DNA of 13,610 bases from Candidatus Levyibacteriota bacterium (GCA_003173915.1 PPGL01000050.1:1-13610); one strand, 5' to 3'; positions 1 to 6,959 are shown, counted from the first letter of the stretch. Made by a program: numbers and translations. The notes: generated by a model not told the origin, from the letters alone.

Positions 1-416
1 TTGCAGTTGTTGGAAATAAAAAAGGAAAAGTTGGTGTCGGACACGGAAAAGCAGCAGACGTCGCAGCATCTATTCGAAAAGCAGTTTCAGCAGCAAAAAG
101 ACAGTTTATTGAAGTCCCAATTGTGAATGGAACTATTCCATTTGGTGTCAGAATAAAGCGAGGAGCAGCAAAAATTATGCTTAAGCCTGCTCCAAAAGGA
201 AGTGGAGTTATTGCTGGTGGAGCAGTAAGAAGTGTTGTTGCTGCAGCTGGAATTGAAAATATTTCTTCAAAAGTACTTGGAACAAACAATAAATCAAGTA
301 ATGTGTATGCAACAATTGATGCGCTCAAGCAAATTGCTGTAATGCACAATAAATTTAAAAATCAATCAGCTGGACAGGCTGGAGATACGCATGCAAAAGG
401 CAAAAATCAAAAATAA
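1..416 (+). CDS. rpsE: 30S ribosomal protein S5 (uS5), 5' end outside window
   Basis: S5 sits on the back of the small subunit near the mRNA entry channel and helps decoding accuracy. The reading frame is open from base 3 to the TAA at 414-416, giving 137 visible residues. They begin inside the N-terminal dsRNA-binding-like domain (VVGNKKGKVGVGHGKA), run through PFGVRIKRGAAKIMLKPA, and reach the C-terminal domain (GSGVIAGGAVRSVVAAAGI). Roughly the first 30-40 residues are missing at the window edge. A GTG at 123 could be mistaken for a start, but family similarity continues upstream in the same frame, so it is an internal valine codon. The next gene is rplO after 9 nt; rpmD (L30), which usually lies here, is absent. 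Confidence 0.97.
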   Translation, partial: AVVGNKKGKVGVGHGKAADVAASIRKAVSAAKRQFIEVPIVNGTIPFGVRIKRGAAKIMLKPAPKGSGVIAGGAVRSVVAAAGIENISSKVLGTNNKSSNVYATIDALKQIAVMHNKFKNQSAGQAGDTHAKGKNQK

Positions 417-425
417 TATATTCCT

Positions 426-881
426 ATGAATACGTTACATACATTACCATCAATAACAACAAAGGCAAAAAAAAGACTTGGACAAGGACATGGTTCTGGT
501 CGTGTTAAAACTTCTGGTCGAGGTCAAAAAGGGCAAAAAGCACGACGCAAGATTAAGCTTTCTTTTGAAGGAGGAGCATTGCCTCTTATTAAAAGAATGC
601 CATTTCTTCGTGGAAAAGGTCGCAACTATTCTTTGCAAGGCAAGAAAGTATTAGTAACGCTTGATAGACTTAATGGTTTTGCAAAAGACAGTATTGTCGA
701 TGTTGAAGCATTAATTAAAAATAAAATTGTTGTAGAAAAAGACGCAAGAGATTATGGCGTGAAGATTCTTGGAGATGGTACAATAGAGAAGGCTCTGCGA
801 GTAAAACTTCCAACTTCTCAGTCTGCAAAAAAGAAAATTGAGAAGGCAGGGGGAAGCGTAGAGTTGTCTCTCAATGAATAA
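426..881 (+). CDS. rplO: 50S ribosomal protein L15 (uL15)
   Basis: L15 is a late-assembly protein of the large subunit that threads an extended N-terminal tail into 23S rRNA. The 151-residue product has the diagnostic glycine/lysine-rich tail at residues 19-40 ([20 protein letters not shown]). [11 protein letters not shown] follows at about 48-57 and then the globular C-terminal domain. The length is normal for bacteria. The ATG at 426 has no clear Shine-Dalgarno sequence. The 3' end overlaps the secY start by 8 nt (ATGAATAA, 874-881), which suggests coupled translation of the two genes. Confidence 0.97.
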   Translation: MNTLHTLPSITTKAKKRLGQGHGSGRVKTSGRGQKGQKARRKIKLSFEGGALPLIKRMPFLRGKGRNYSLQGKKVLVTLDRLNGFAKDSIVDVEALIKNKIVVEKDARDYGVKILGDGTIEKALRVKLPTSQSAKKKIEKAGGSVELSLNE

Positions 882-2163
882 CATTCTTGACGTTTTTAGA
901 AAAAGTTGGGCTTCGCCAGAAGTCCGCGGCAAACTTCTTTTTACCGCTGCCATATTTGTTGTTTTCCGTTTTTTTGCTCACATTCCAGTAAGCGGAGTAA
1001 ATATTGCTAGTCTTAAAACCCTTTTTGCCCAAAATCAATTTTTAGGTTTGTTAGATATTTTTTCCGGAGGAGCATTAGCAAATTTTTCTGTCATGGGACT
1101 TGGTCTTAATCCCTATATCAATGCTTCTATTATTTTGCAGCTTTTAACAATGGTATTCCCAAAGCTTGAGGAACTTCAAAAAGAAGGAGATTCAGGAAGA
1201 CAGAAGATAAATCAATATACTCGCATGGTAACTGTTCCTTTGGCAGCGCTCCAGGCTTTTGGTATGTATGCACTGCTTCGCTCACAACACATTATCGCAA
1301 CTCTTTCAATTATTAATGTTATTGCTTTCATTCTTACTATGACCGCTGGAACAATGCTTGCCGTATGGCTTGGAGAACTTATCTCAGAAAAAGGAATAGG
1401 AAATGGTGTGTCCCTTCTTATTTTCGCAGGTATTATTGGAAGACTTCCTGTTGCTTTTACCCAAACTGCATCAACAGCAACTGCAGAAAATATGTTTAAC
1501 ATTCTGATTTTTGCTGCACTTGGCATTATTGTCATTGCTGCAATTGTTATTATTAACGAGGCAACTCGCCAAATTCCCGTGTTTTATGCAAAGCGAGTAA
1601 GAGGAAATAAAACATATGGTGGTCAGTCAACACATCTTCCTCTTCGACTAAATCAGGCAGGAGTTATTCCAATTATTTTTGCTGTGTCACTTGTCCTCAT
1701 TCCATCTCTTCTTGCAAATTATTTTACGAATTCAAAGGTTCCATTTTTCCACTCGTTGTCCAATGCCATTGTAACTGGATTTAATCCCAATGGGTGGTTA
1801 TATAATGCGGTGTATTTTATTCTTGTTGTCGGATTTACGTATTTTTATACAGCTGTTATTTTTAATCCAAAAAAAATTGCAGAGGATATTCAAAAGTATG
1901 GAGGATTTATTCCTGGAGTCAGACCTGGTACGCCAACAGCAAATTTTCTTAATTATGTTTTGACTCGCATTACCCTTGCTGGCGCATTATTTTTAGGTAT
2001 TATTGCTATCTTCCCTTCTCTTGCAAAAGAAATTACCGGTATCCAAACGCTTCTTCTTGGTGGAACAGGTGTTCTTATCGTTGTGAGTGTTGTTCTTGAG
2101 ACAGTAAAGGCTATCGAAGCACAACTTGTCATGCGCAACTACGATACATTTGTAGAGCAGTAA
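874..2163 (+). CDS. secY: Sec translocon channel subunit SecY
   Basis: SecY is the pore of the general secretion channel in the cytoplasmic membrane and works with SecE/SecG and the SecA motor. The 429-residue product fits the ten-helix family. Visible hallmarks are [15 protein letters not shown] (lateral-gate/plug region, about 73-87), [44 protein letters not shown], the cytoplasmic loop [22 protein letters not shown] used for SecA/ribosome binding, and the C-terminal [18 protein letters not shown] followed by [11 protein letters not shown]. The start is fixed by the 8-nt overlap with rplO. A 97-nt repeat-filled gap follows before adk. Confidence 0.98.
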   Translation: MNNILDVFRKSWASPEVRGKLLFTAAIFVVFRFFAHIPVSGVNIASLKTLFAQNQFLGLLDIFSGGALANFSVMGLGLNPYINASIILQLLTMVFPKLEELQKEGDSGRQKINQYTRMVTVPLAALQAFGMYALLRSQHIIATLSIINVIAFILTMTAGTMLAVWLGELISEKGIGNGVSLLIFAGIIGRLPVAFTQTASTATAENMFNILIFAALGIIVIAAIVIINEATRQIPVFYAKRVRGNKTYGGQSTHLPLRLNQAGVIPIIFAVSLVLIPSLLANYFTNSKVPFFHSLSNAIVTGFNPNGWLYNAVYFILVVGFTYFYTAVIFNPKKIAEDIQKYGGFIPGVRPGTPTANFLNYVLTRITLAGALFLGIIAIFPSLAKEITGIQTLLLGGTGVLIVVSVVLETVKAIEAQLVMRNYDTFVEQ

Positions 2164-2167
2164 GTTA

Positions 2168-2253
2168 GTTCAGAGTTAAGGGTTTAGGGTTCAGAGATAA
2201 GGATTATTTACGTAGGTTTCTCTACTATGAACTATCCACCCTAAACTATAAAC
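2168..2253. repeat. Inverted arrays of degenerate 7-nt repeats, secY-adk gap
   Basis: Five consecutive 7-nt units read on the + strand from 2168 to 2202 (consensus GTTNAGR). At least four units in the same register read on the - strand from 2253 back to 2226 (GTTTATA, GTTTAGG, GTGGATA, GTTCATA), with a weak fifth to 2219. The arms face each other across about 16-23 nt. Aligning the two arms unit by unit gives about 24 of 35 matches, so an imperfect hairpin is possible. Together they fill nearly all of the secY-adk gap. The family recurs at 3679, 5339 and 6960. Confidence 0.85.
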
Positions 2254-2260
2254 AAATACT

Positions 2261-2800
2261 ATGAAGATAATTCTTATTGGCATTCAGGGATCTGGAAAAT
2301 CTACACAAGGAAATCTTCTTTCAAAAGAATTAGGGATTCCGTATCTTTCCACAGGACACATTTTTCGTCAACTTGCACAAGAAGACACAGATTTAGGGAA
2401 ATATATTAAAGAAACAATGAATGCAGGGTATCTTATCCCTGATGAAAAAACACTCGAAATTGTTACCGAATATCTTGGGCGTCCAGAATACGAAAAAGGA
2501 TATATTCTTGATGGGTTTCCGAGAACCCTTACTCAAGCAGAATCATTTCAAAATGGTATTAATAAAGTCATGTATCTTAAAATATCCGATGAAGAAGCAC
2601 TAAGGCGTATTTCTCTTCGTAATTCAGGTAGAGCAGATGATACAAAAGAGGCAATCAAACGAAGAATTGAATTATTTCACACATTTACAGAGCCTGTTAT
2701 TGATTATTATCGCCAGAAAGGTGTTTTGGCAGAGGTAGACGGTGAAAAAACAATAGAGGAAATTTTTGAAAATATAAAAAAACATTTACCGCATGAGTAA
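2261..2800 (+). CDS. adk: Adenylate kinase, short-LID form
   Basis: Adk interconverts ATP + AMP and 2 ADP in the cytoplasm. The 179-residue product shows the P-loop GIQGSGKST (7-15), the AMP-binding segment LSTGHIFR (29-36), and the DGFPRT motif (84-89). The LID region is reduced to RNSGRADDTKEAIKRR (120-135), without the roughly 30-residue zinc-finger-like or beta-rich LID of the usual 214-residue enzyme. The arginines and Asp-Asp of the catalytic LID edge remain. The secY-adk-map order resembles the Gram-positive spc operon. The start follows a repeat-filled gap and lacks an obvious ribosome-binding site. The stop overlaps the next kinase by 8 nt (ATGAGTAA). A UMP/CMP kinase is a weaker alternative. 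Confidence 0.9.
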   Translation: MKIILIGIQGSGKSTQGNLLSKELGIPYLSTGHIFRQLAQEDTDLGKYIKETMNAGYLIPDEKTLEIVTEYLGRPEYEKGYILDGFPRTLTQAESFQNGINKVMYLKISDEEALRRISLRNSGRADDTKEAIKRRIELFHTFTEPVIDYYRQKGVLAEVDGEKTIEEIFENIKKHLPHE

Positions 2801-3356
2801 TATATCCTCACCAATACTTCTTGCTTTTGTTGGCATGCCAGGATCTGGAAAAACCGAGGCTGCCCAATATCTTAAAGAGAAGGGATATGCGTATGTTCGC
2901 TTTGGAGATGTTACAGAAAATCTACTACGGGAAAAGGGGTTACCAATAACTCCAGAAAATGAAAAGGAAATTCGAGAAACACTTCGGCAAGAATCGGGAA
3001 TGCAAGTATATGCCGAGAAATCCCTGCCTAGGATTAAAGATTTATTTCAAACGAACGCTGTTGTTGTCGTAGATGGTCTCTATTCTTGGGAAGAATACCT
3101 CTATTTACAAAAAAGAGAATTTAGCGTCGTTGTTGTACATATTTTTACAGAACGGGCAATCCGCTATGATCGATTAACGCATCGAACAATCCGTCCGTTG
3201 CAAAATGGAGAAGCATTTGCCCGCGATATTGCAGAAGTTGAAAAACTTAATAAAAGTGGTCCCATTGCTATTGCGGATTACCTTATCGAAAATAACGAGA
3301 CAAAAGAGGAATTATATGCTAAGCTAGACAAACTTTGTAAGAGGTTATCAATATGA
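2793..3356 (+). CDS. P-loop nucleotide kinase-like protein, UPF0200 / dephospho-CoA-kinase-like
   Basis: This 187-residue P-loop protein opens with a beta strand and Walker A GMPGSGKT (14-21). It then shows VRFGDVTENLLREKGLPITPEN (35-56), a Walker-B-like strand VVVVDGLYSWEE (90-101), and RYDRLTHRTIRP (124-134), where a LID-like arginine cluster would lie. The C-terminal ADYLIENN (161-168) resembles the closing strand of dephospho-CoA kinase-type folds. The GDV, 'GLPITPEN' and 'DGL.S.EE' segments match what I recall of archaeal UPF0200 proteins better than bacterial CoaE. The true substrate is unknown; a nucleotide or dephospho-CoA is plausible. It overlaps adk by 8 nt and map by 4 nt, so it is embedded in the translated string. 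Family assignment is moderate, substrate weak. Confidence 0.75.
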   Translation: MSNISSPILLAFVGMPGSGKTEAAQYLKEKGYAYVRFGDVTENLLREKGLPITPENEKEIRETLRQESGMQVYAEKSLPRIKDLFQTNAVVVVDGLYSWEEYLYLQKREFSVVVVHIFTERAIRYDRLTHRTIRPLQNGEAFARDIAEVEKLNKSGPIAIADYLIENNETKEELYAKLDKLCKRLSI

Positions 3357-4138
3357 TTTCTATTAAAAAACCAAACGAAATTGCAATTATGGAGAGAGCG
3401 GGCAAAATACTTGCCGAAGTCTTGTACGAAGTTCTTGATCACGTCAAGCCAGGCGTAACCGAACTTGAGCTTGATAGCCTAGCAGAAGAACTAACCCTCA
3501 AAAAAGGTGGCGAACCAGGCTTTAAAAAAGTTCCAGGGTATCATCATGCTATTTGTGTTGCGACAAATGATGTTGTTGTTCACGGTATCCCAACAAAGTA
3601 CAAATTAAAAGAAGACGATATTATTGGAATAGACTATGGTGTGTTTATGGAAGGTTTTCATACCGATATGGCTGAGACGATTAGGGTGACGGGTAAAGGG
3701 TTTAGGGTTCAGGATTCAGGGGAAGAGGATGCCATAGACAGGTTTTTGCGTATTGGTAAGCAAGGTATGCTTGATGGTATTGCTAAGGTAAAGCCTGGAA
3801 ACCACATTGGAGACATTTCTTGGGCAATTCAATCTCAAGTCGAAGGAAAAGGGGGATACTCTGTTACACGTAGCCTTATTGGTCACGGAGTGGGAAGAGA
3901 ACTTCATGAAGAACCGGAAGTTCCAGGGTATCTTGAAGGCCCAATCATTCGTACGCCCGAACTTATTCCTGGTATGACGATTGCAGTTGAGGTTATTTAT
4001 ACCATGGGAGGGCCGGAGGTCGTTTATTCGGGAGAGGACGACTGGACGATAAGAAGCGCGGACGGTAGCCTTGGAGGGCTATTTGAACGTACAGTTTTGG
4101 TTACCGAAAAGGGCCACAAGGTGATTACGGAGAGATAA
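3353..4138 (+). CDS. map: Type I methionine aminopeptidase
   Basis: Map removes the initiator methionine from nascent proteins. All five metal ligands of the pita-bread fold can be placed: D94 (GIDYGV), D105 (FHTDMAE), H178 (GHGVGRELHEEP), E213 (AVEVIY) and E245 (LFERTVLV). The substrate-binding H77 lies in VVVHGIP. At 261 residues it is near family length, but the spacing from D105 to H178 is 73 residues against 63 in the E. coli enzyme (numbering from memory). The extra residues fall at about 110-125 (start VTGKGFRVQDSGEED), exactly where the DNA carries the 7-nt repeat array. The ATG overlaps the previous stop (ATGA) and has GAGGT at 3341-3345 as a possible ribosome-binding site. Confidence 0.96.
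   Translation: MISIKKPNEIAIMERAGKILAEVLYEVLDHVKPGVTELELDSLAEELTLKKGGEPGFKKVPGYHHAICVATNDVVVHGIPTKYKLKEDDIIGIDYGVFMEGFHTDMAETIRVTGKGFRVQDSGEEDAIDRFLRIGKQGMLDGIAKVKPGNHIGDISWAIQSQVEGKGGYSVTRSLIGHGVGRELHEEPEVPGYLEGPIIRTPELIPGMTIAVEVIYTMGGPEVVYSGEDDWTIRSADGSLGGLFERTVLVTEKGHKVITER
3679..3727 (+). repeat. Intragenic 7-nt repeat array inside map
   Basis: Seven consecutive 7-nt units fit this stretch. The central four (GTAAAGG, GTTTAGG, GTTCAGG, ATTCAGG; 3693-3720) are close to the consensus seen in the secY-adk gap, and the flanking units are weaker. A 17-nt word, AAGGGTTTAGGGTTCAG, is identical at 3696-3712 and 2178-2194. The array is read in frame and encodes the extra residues around 110-125 of Map. 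Confidence 0.8.
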
Positions 4139-4167
4139 TTGCTCTTTTTCACTGTATTTGATATAAT
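4139..4167 (+). promoter_or_regulatory. Probable promoter for infA-rpmJ
   Basis: A -35-like TTGCTC (4139-4144) begins right after the map stop codon. It is separated by 17 nt from a perfect TATAAT (4162-4167) with an extended TG at 4159-4160. The infA ATG lies 19 nt past the -10, so a leader of roughly a dozen nucleotides is expected. No Shine-Dalgarno sequence is visible in it. Confidence 0.75.
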
Positions 4168-4186
4168 AAAACTCTTAAGTCTTTAG

Positions 4187-4402
4187 ATGGCGCATCAAGG
4201 ATCTATTGAAATGGAGGGAGTCGTTATTGAATCCCTCCCAAATACGTTATTTAGAGTACAGCTGCCAGATGAGTCAGTTGTACTTTGTACGTTATCCGGC
4301 AAAATGCGAATTCATTATGTAAAAATTTTGCCTGGAGATAGAGTACGAGTTGAAGTAACGCCCTATGATAAGACAAGAGGAAGGATTACGTATAGACTAT
4401 GA
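4187..4402 (+). CDS. infA: Translation initiation factor IF-1
   Basis: IF-1 binds the A site of the 30S subunit during initiation. The 71-residue product is a single OB-fold of standard length. It has the expected order [19 protein letters not shown], then [22 protein letters not shown], then [17 protein letters not shown]. The ATG at 4187 starts the family-typical N-terminus ([11 protein letters not shown]). The gene has its own promoter just upstream and ends in TGA, overlapping the rpmJ start as ATGA (4399-4402). The use of TGA as a stop here argues against a recoded genetic code. Confidence 0.97.
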   Translation: MAHQGSIEMEGVVIESLPNTLFRVQLPDESVVLCTLSGKMRIHYVKILPGDRVRVEVTPYDKTRGRITYRL

Positions 4403-4512
4403 AAGTACAAGCAAGTGTCAAACCACGATGTGCAAAATGCAAACTTATTAAACGCAAAGGCGTTGTACGGGTTGTTTGTGAAAATCCACGACATAAACAG
4501 CGACAAGGATAA
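4399..4512 (+). CDS. rpmJ: 50S ribosomal protein L36 (bL36), zinc-ribbon form
   Basis: This 37-residue gene (ATG 4399, TAA 4510-4512) is short enough to be missed by ordinary length cut-offs. It encodes [15 protein letters not shown], then [16 protein letters not shown] at the end. L36 is a small protein of the large subunit near the peptidyl-transferase side. The four zinc ligands are present as C11, C14, C27 and H32, so this is the metal-binding paralogue type. Its length is the usual 37 residues. It overlaps infA by 4 nt, and rpsM follows after 5 nt, the standard infA-rpmJ-rpsM order. Confidence 0.97.
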   Translation: MKVQASVKPRCAKCKLIKRKGVVRVVCENPRHKQRQG

Positions 4513-4517
4513 ATATT

Positions 4518-4925
4518 ATGAGAATTTCAGGTATTAATATTCCAGATGAAAAGCGAGTTGATATTTCGCTTACCTATATTTATGGAATTGGCCGAAGTAA
4601 TGCAAAAGATGTTTTGGTAAAAGCTAATGTCGATGGAGCAAAGCGAGTAAAAAATTTATCAGAAGACGAACAAAAAAGACTTCTCGATGTGTTATCAACA
4701 TATAAGCTCGAAGGAGATTTAAGAGCAGAAATCGTTGGAAATATTAAAAGATTAAAAGATAGCGGTACATATCGAGGGATGAGACACATGAGAAATCTTC
4801 CAGTGCATGGGCAACGAACCAGATCTAACGCACGTACCAAAAGGGGTAAGAGAGTAACCATTGGTGCAATCAAGAAAGAAGTAGCAGCAAAGATAGAAGC
4901 AGCTGCAACAACAAAAGCTAAGTAA
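4518..4925 (+). CDS. rpsM: 30S ribosomal protein S13 (uS13)
   Basis: S13 lies in the head of the small subunit, forms intersubunit bridges and contacts P-site tRNA through its basic tail. The 135-residue product starts RISGINIPDEKRVDISLTYIYGIG, the helix-two-turn-helix region. It continues through GDLRAEIVGNIKRLKDSGTYRG and the highly conserved RHMRNLPVHGQRTRSNARTKRG. The C-terminus (about 116-135) is an Ala/Lys/Glu extension, slightly longer than the E. coli protein (118 residues). It is followed by rpsK after 4 nt. Confidence 0.97.
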   Translation: MRISGINIPDEKRVDISLTYIYGIGRSNAKDVLVKANVDGAKRVKNLSEDEQKRLLDVLSTYKLEGDLRAEIVGNIKRLKDSGTYRGMRHMRNLPVHGQRTRSNARTKRGKRVTIGAIKKEVAAKIEAAATTKAK

Positions 4926-4929
4926 TACT

Positions 4930-5334
4930 ATGGCAGACGAAACAAAAAAAACAGTTGTAACAAAAAAGAAAAAAGCAGGAGCCGTTGCAACACAACGAGG
5001 CAAACTATATATTACAGCAACCTTTAACAACACGCTTGTTACGGTAACAAACGATAAAGGCGAAACAGTTACGTGGAGTTCATCTGGTTCTAAAGGATAC
5101 AAGGGAACACGAAAATCCACTCCATATGCAGCAAGTGTTGCTGTTGAGGATGCAGCAAAGCGTGCTCTTGAAAAAGGAATTAAAGCTGTTGATATTTTTA
5201 TAAAAGGTCCAGGATCGGGTCGAGATTCTGGTCTTCGAGCAGTAAAAACAGCAGGACTCTCAATTAGTTCGATTACTGATATTACACCAATCCCGCATAA
5301 TGGACCGCGGGCAAAAAAGAAAAGAAGAGTGTAA
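4930..5334 (+). CDS. rpsK: 30S ribosomal protein S11 (uS11)
   Basis: S11 lies on the platform of the 30S subunit beside the mRNA exit. After a basic N-terminal extension (residues 1-23, Lys/Thr-rich), the 134-residue protein shows YITATFNNTLVTVTNDKGE. SSGSKGYKGTRKSTPYAA and IKGPGSGRDSGLRAVKTAGL follow, and it ends with DITPIPHNGPRAKKKRRV. The Asn-Gly in PHNG is the family site of isoaspartate formation in E. coli. The gene is followed by an 88-nt gap filled by the 7-nt repeat arrays. Confidence 0.97.
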   Translation: MADETKKTVVTKKKKAGAVATQRGKLYITATFNNTLVTVTNDKGETVTWSSSGSKGYKGTRKSTPYAASVAVEDAAKRALEKGIKAVDIFIKGPGSGRDSGLRAVKTAGLSISSITDITPIPHNGPRAKKKRRV

Positions 5335-5338
5335 TCTA

Positions 5339-5416
5339 ATTCAGAATTTATAGTTCAGAATTAAGAGTTAGACAGAATATTTTTAATTTTGAATTCTACA
5401 TTTTGAATTCTAAATT
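5339..5416. repeat. Inverted arrays of degenerate 7-nt repeats, rpsK-rpsD gap
   Basis: The + strand reads 7-nt units from 5339 to 5373 (ATTCAGA, ATTTATA, GTTCAGA, ATTAAGA, GTTAGAC). The - strand reads five units in the same register from 5416 back to 5382 (ATTTAGA, ATTCAAA, ATGTAGA, ATTCAAA, ATTAAAA). The consensus is RTTNARA. The arms face each other across 8 nt, with about 24 of 35 positions matching when aligned unit by unit. Only 6 nt separate the array from the rpsD start codon. Confidence 0.82.
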
Positions 5417-5422
5417 TTATTT

Positions 5423-6025
5423 ATGGCACGATATACAGGACCAAAACATAGAATTGCACGACGAGAAGGAGTAAATATCCTTGATAAAACTTCTGCCTCT
5501 CTTCAGAGAAGACTGGGACAAACCCCAGGAGTGCATGGTGCAAAAAGAAAGAGAAAACTTTCTGAGTTTGGTATTCAACTTCGAGAAAAACAAAAAGCAA
5601 AAGCAATGTATGGACTTTTGGAAAAACAATTTAAAAATATGGTACACGCTGTTGCTACTCAAACAGGGGACACGGGAGAGCTTCTTATTGCAGCACTTGA
5701 AACACGTCTTGATAATATTGTGTATAGGTTAGGTTTTGGAAAAACAAGATATCAGGCTCGACAGCTTGTTTCTCATGGACATGTGTTAGTAAACGGCAAA
5801 AAAGTAACAATTCCTTCTTTTCACGTTGCCGAAGGAACTGTTGTTACACTAGCTACAAAAATGCAAGCAAATGCACAAGTGACAAAGCTTACAGAGGAAA
5901 ACAAAGTTGTTTTACCATTCCTTGAGAAAAAAGGACTTGCTGGAAAGCTTGTTAGGATGCCAAAACACGCAGATGTTGAGGTTCCTTTTGACACAAGATT
6001 GATTGTTGAATATTATTCTCGTTAA
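5423..6025 (+). CDS. rpsD: 30S ribosomal protein S4 (uS4), zinc-free form
   Basis: S4 is a primary 16S-binding protein that nucleates 30S assembly and helps form the mRNA entry pore. The 200-residue product begins MARYTGPKHRIARREG and carries the S4 RNA-binding domain (ETRLDNIVYRLGFGKTRYQARQLVSHGHVLVNGKKVTIPSF, about 93-133). It has no cysteines in the N-terminal domain, so it is the zinc-independent type. In E. coli S4 represses its own operon, but no equivalent target is obvious here; the heptad array lies directly upstream. The 3' coding end also contains the rpoA promoter. Confidence 0.97.
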   Translation: MARYTGPKHRIARREGVNILDKTSASLQRRLGQTPGVHGAKRKRKLSEFGIQLREKQKAKAMYGLLEKQFKNMVHAVATQTGDTGELLIAALETRLDNIVYRLGFGKTRYQARQLVSHGHVLVNGKKVTIPSFHVAEGTVVTLATKMQANAQVTKLTEENKVVLPFLEKKGLAGKLVRMPKHADVEVPFDTRLIVEYYSR

Positions 6026-6034
6026 TGCTATAAT
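6006..6034 (+). promoter_or_regulatory. Strong internal promoter for rpoA, inside the rpsD 3' end
   Basis: A -35 TTGAAT (6006-6011) is followed by a 17-nt spacer and a perfect -10 TATAAT (6029-6034), with the extended-10 TG at 6026-6027. The -35 and spacer start within the last rpsD codons. The expected transcription start falls at about 6041-6042, which is the rpoA ATG, so the transcript would be leaderless. Confidence 0.85.
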
Positions 6035-6041
6035 ACCATTT

Positions 6042-6959
6042 ATGATTGATCCGATTTTCACAGTTAAAGAAGCTAAAAATACAGGCGATTATGGACAATT
6101 TGTTGTTGGTCCACTCGAACCAGGATTTGGATACACAATTGGCCATGCAATGCGACGAATTCTTCTTACTTCAATTCCAGGAGCATCCATTACCTCTGTA
6201 AGAATCAATGGCGTAAAGCACAGATTTTCACAACTTCCAGGACTCAAAGAAAATATCGTTGATTTCCTTCTTAATGTTAAAGGTCTTTCTATACGATTTA
6301 CAGGTAGTAAAAAAACAGCAACGCTTAAGCTTTCTGTTAAAGGACCAAAGGAAATTACTGGAGCAGACGTTGAAGCCACAGACGGTGCAGAAGTTGTCAA
6401 TAAAGATCACTATCTTGGATATCTTTCAGATAAAAAACTTGACATGGAAATGACTGTTGAGGAAGGATATGGATACTCACTCGCTGAAGAACGATCTTCT
6501 TCCGAACTGGGTGTTATCCAAACAGATGCAATCTTTACTCCAATTCAAAGAGTAAATTATTCAGTAAGAGCAACTCGTGTTGGTCGCCGAACAGACATGG
6601 ACGAATTAGTACTTGAAATTTGGACAAATGGTTCTGTCAATCCAAAAGCAGCACTTGATGAAACTGCAAAGCTTTTGTCAACGTATTTTGCCCAAGTATA
6701 CGAACCAAAAACAGCAGCAGTAACAGAAGGAGCAGCAGTAACATCATCTATTTCCGATGATTTACTCAAATTAACTATCGATGAACTCGATCTTCCAACA
6801 AGAATTTACAACAGTCTCCGAAATGGAGGAATCGAAACAGTTGGTCAACTTCTTTCAACACCTCGAAAAGATTTAGTTTCTATGAGAAATATGGGAGCAA
6901 AATCTATTTCTGTTATCGAAGAAAAGTTACAAGAAAAAGGGATATCGTTAAACGTATAA
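6042..6959 (+). CDS. rpoA: DNA-directed RNA polymerase subunit alpha
   Basis: Alpha dimerises to scaffold RNA polymerase, and its C-terminal domain contacts upstream promoter DNA and activators. The 305-residue product has the N-terminal assembly domain (about 1-225, including GPLEPGFGYTIGHAMRRILL and the late EIWTNGSVNPKAAL). A short linker follows, then the helix-hairpin-helix C-terminal domain (about 242-305). Residues matching E. coli R265, N268, G296, K298 and S299, which contact UP elements, are kept as R254, N257, G285, K287 and S288. I chose the ATG at 6042 because it follows the promoter at the expected distance and gives the usual MIDPIFTV-type N-terminus. An upstream TTG at 6003 would only add residues overlapping rpsD. 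Confidence 0.96.
   Translation: MIDPIFTVKEAKNTGDYGQFVVGPLEPGFGYTIGHAMRRILLTSIPGASITSVRINGVKHRFSQLPGLKENIVDFLLNVKGLSIRFTGSKKTATLKLSVKGPKEITGADVEATDGAEVVNKDHYLGYLSDKKLDMEMTVEEGYGYSLAEERSSSELGVIQTDAIFTPIQRVNYSVRATRVGRRTDMDELVLEIWTNGSVNPKAALDETAKLLSTYFAQVYEPKTAAVTEGAAVTSSISDDLLKLTIDELDLPTRIYNSLRNGGIETVGQLLSTPRKDLVSMRNMGAKSISVIEEKLQEKGISLNV

Noticed and set aside
2168..2253. CRISPR or telomere-type reading of the GGGTTTAGGG repeats
   Set aside because: Units are 7 nt, degenerate and contiguous with no spacers, and similar arrays lie mid-operon with other unit sequences.
4400..4402. Recoded TGA (code 25) as expected in some CPR lineages
   Set aside because: TGA ends infA and the gene at 9393 at natural family or context ends, and no in-frame TGA interrupts any conserved gene.
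6003..6041. Upstream TTG start adding 13 residues to rpoA
   Set aside because: The added peptide overlaps rpsD, has no family similarity, and covers the promoter; ATG 6042 gives the normal N-terminus.
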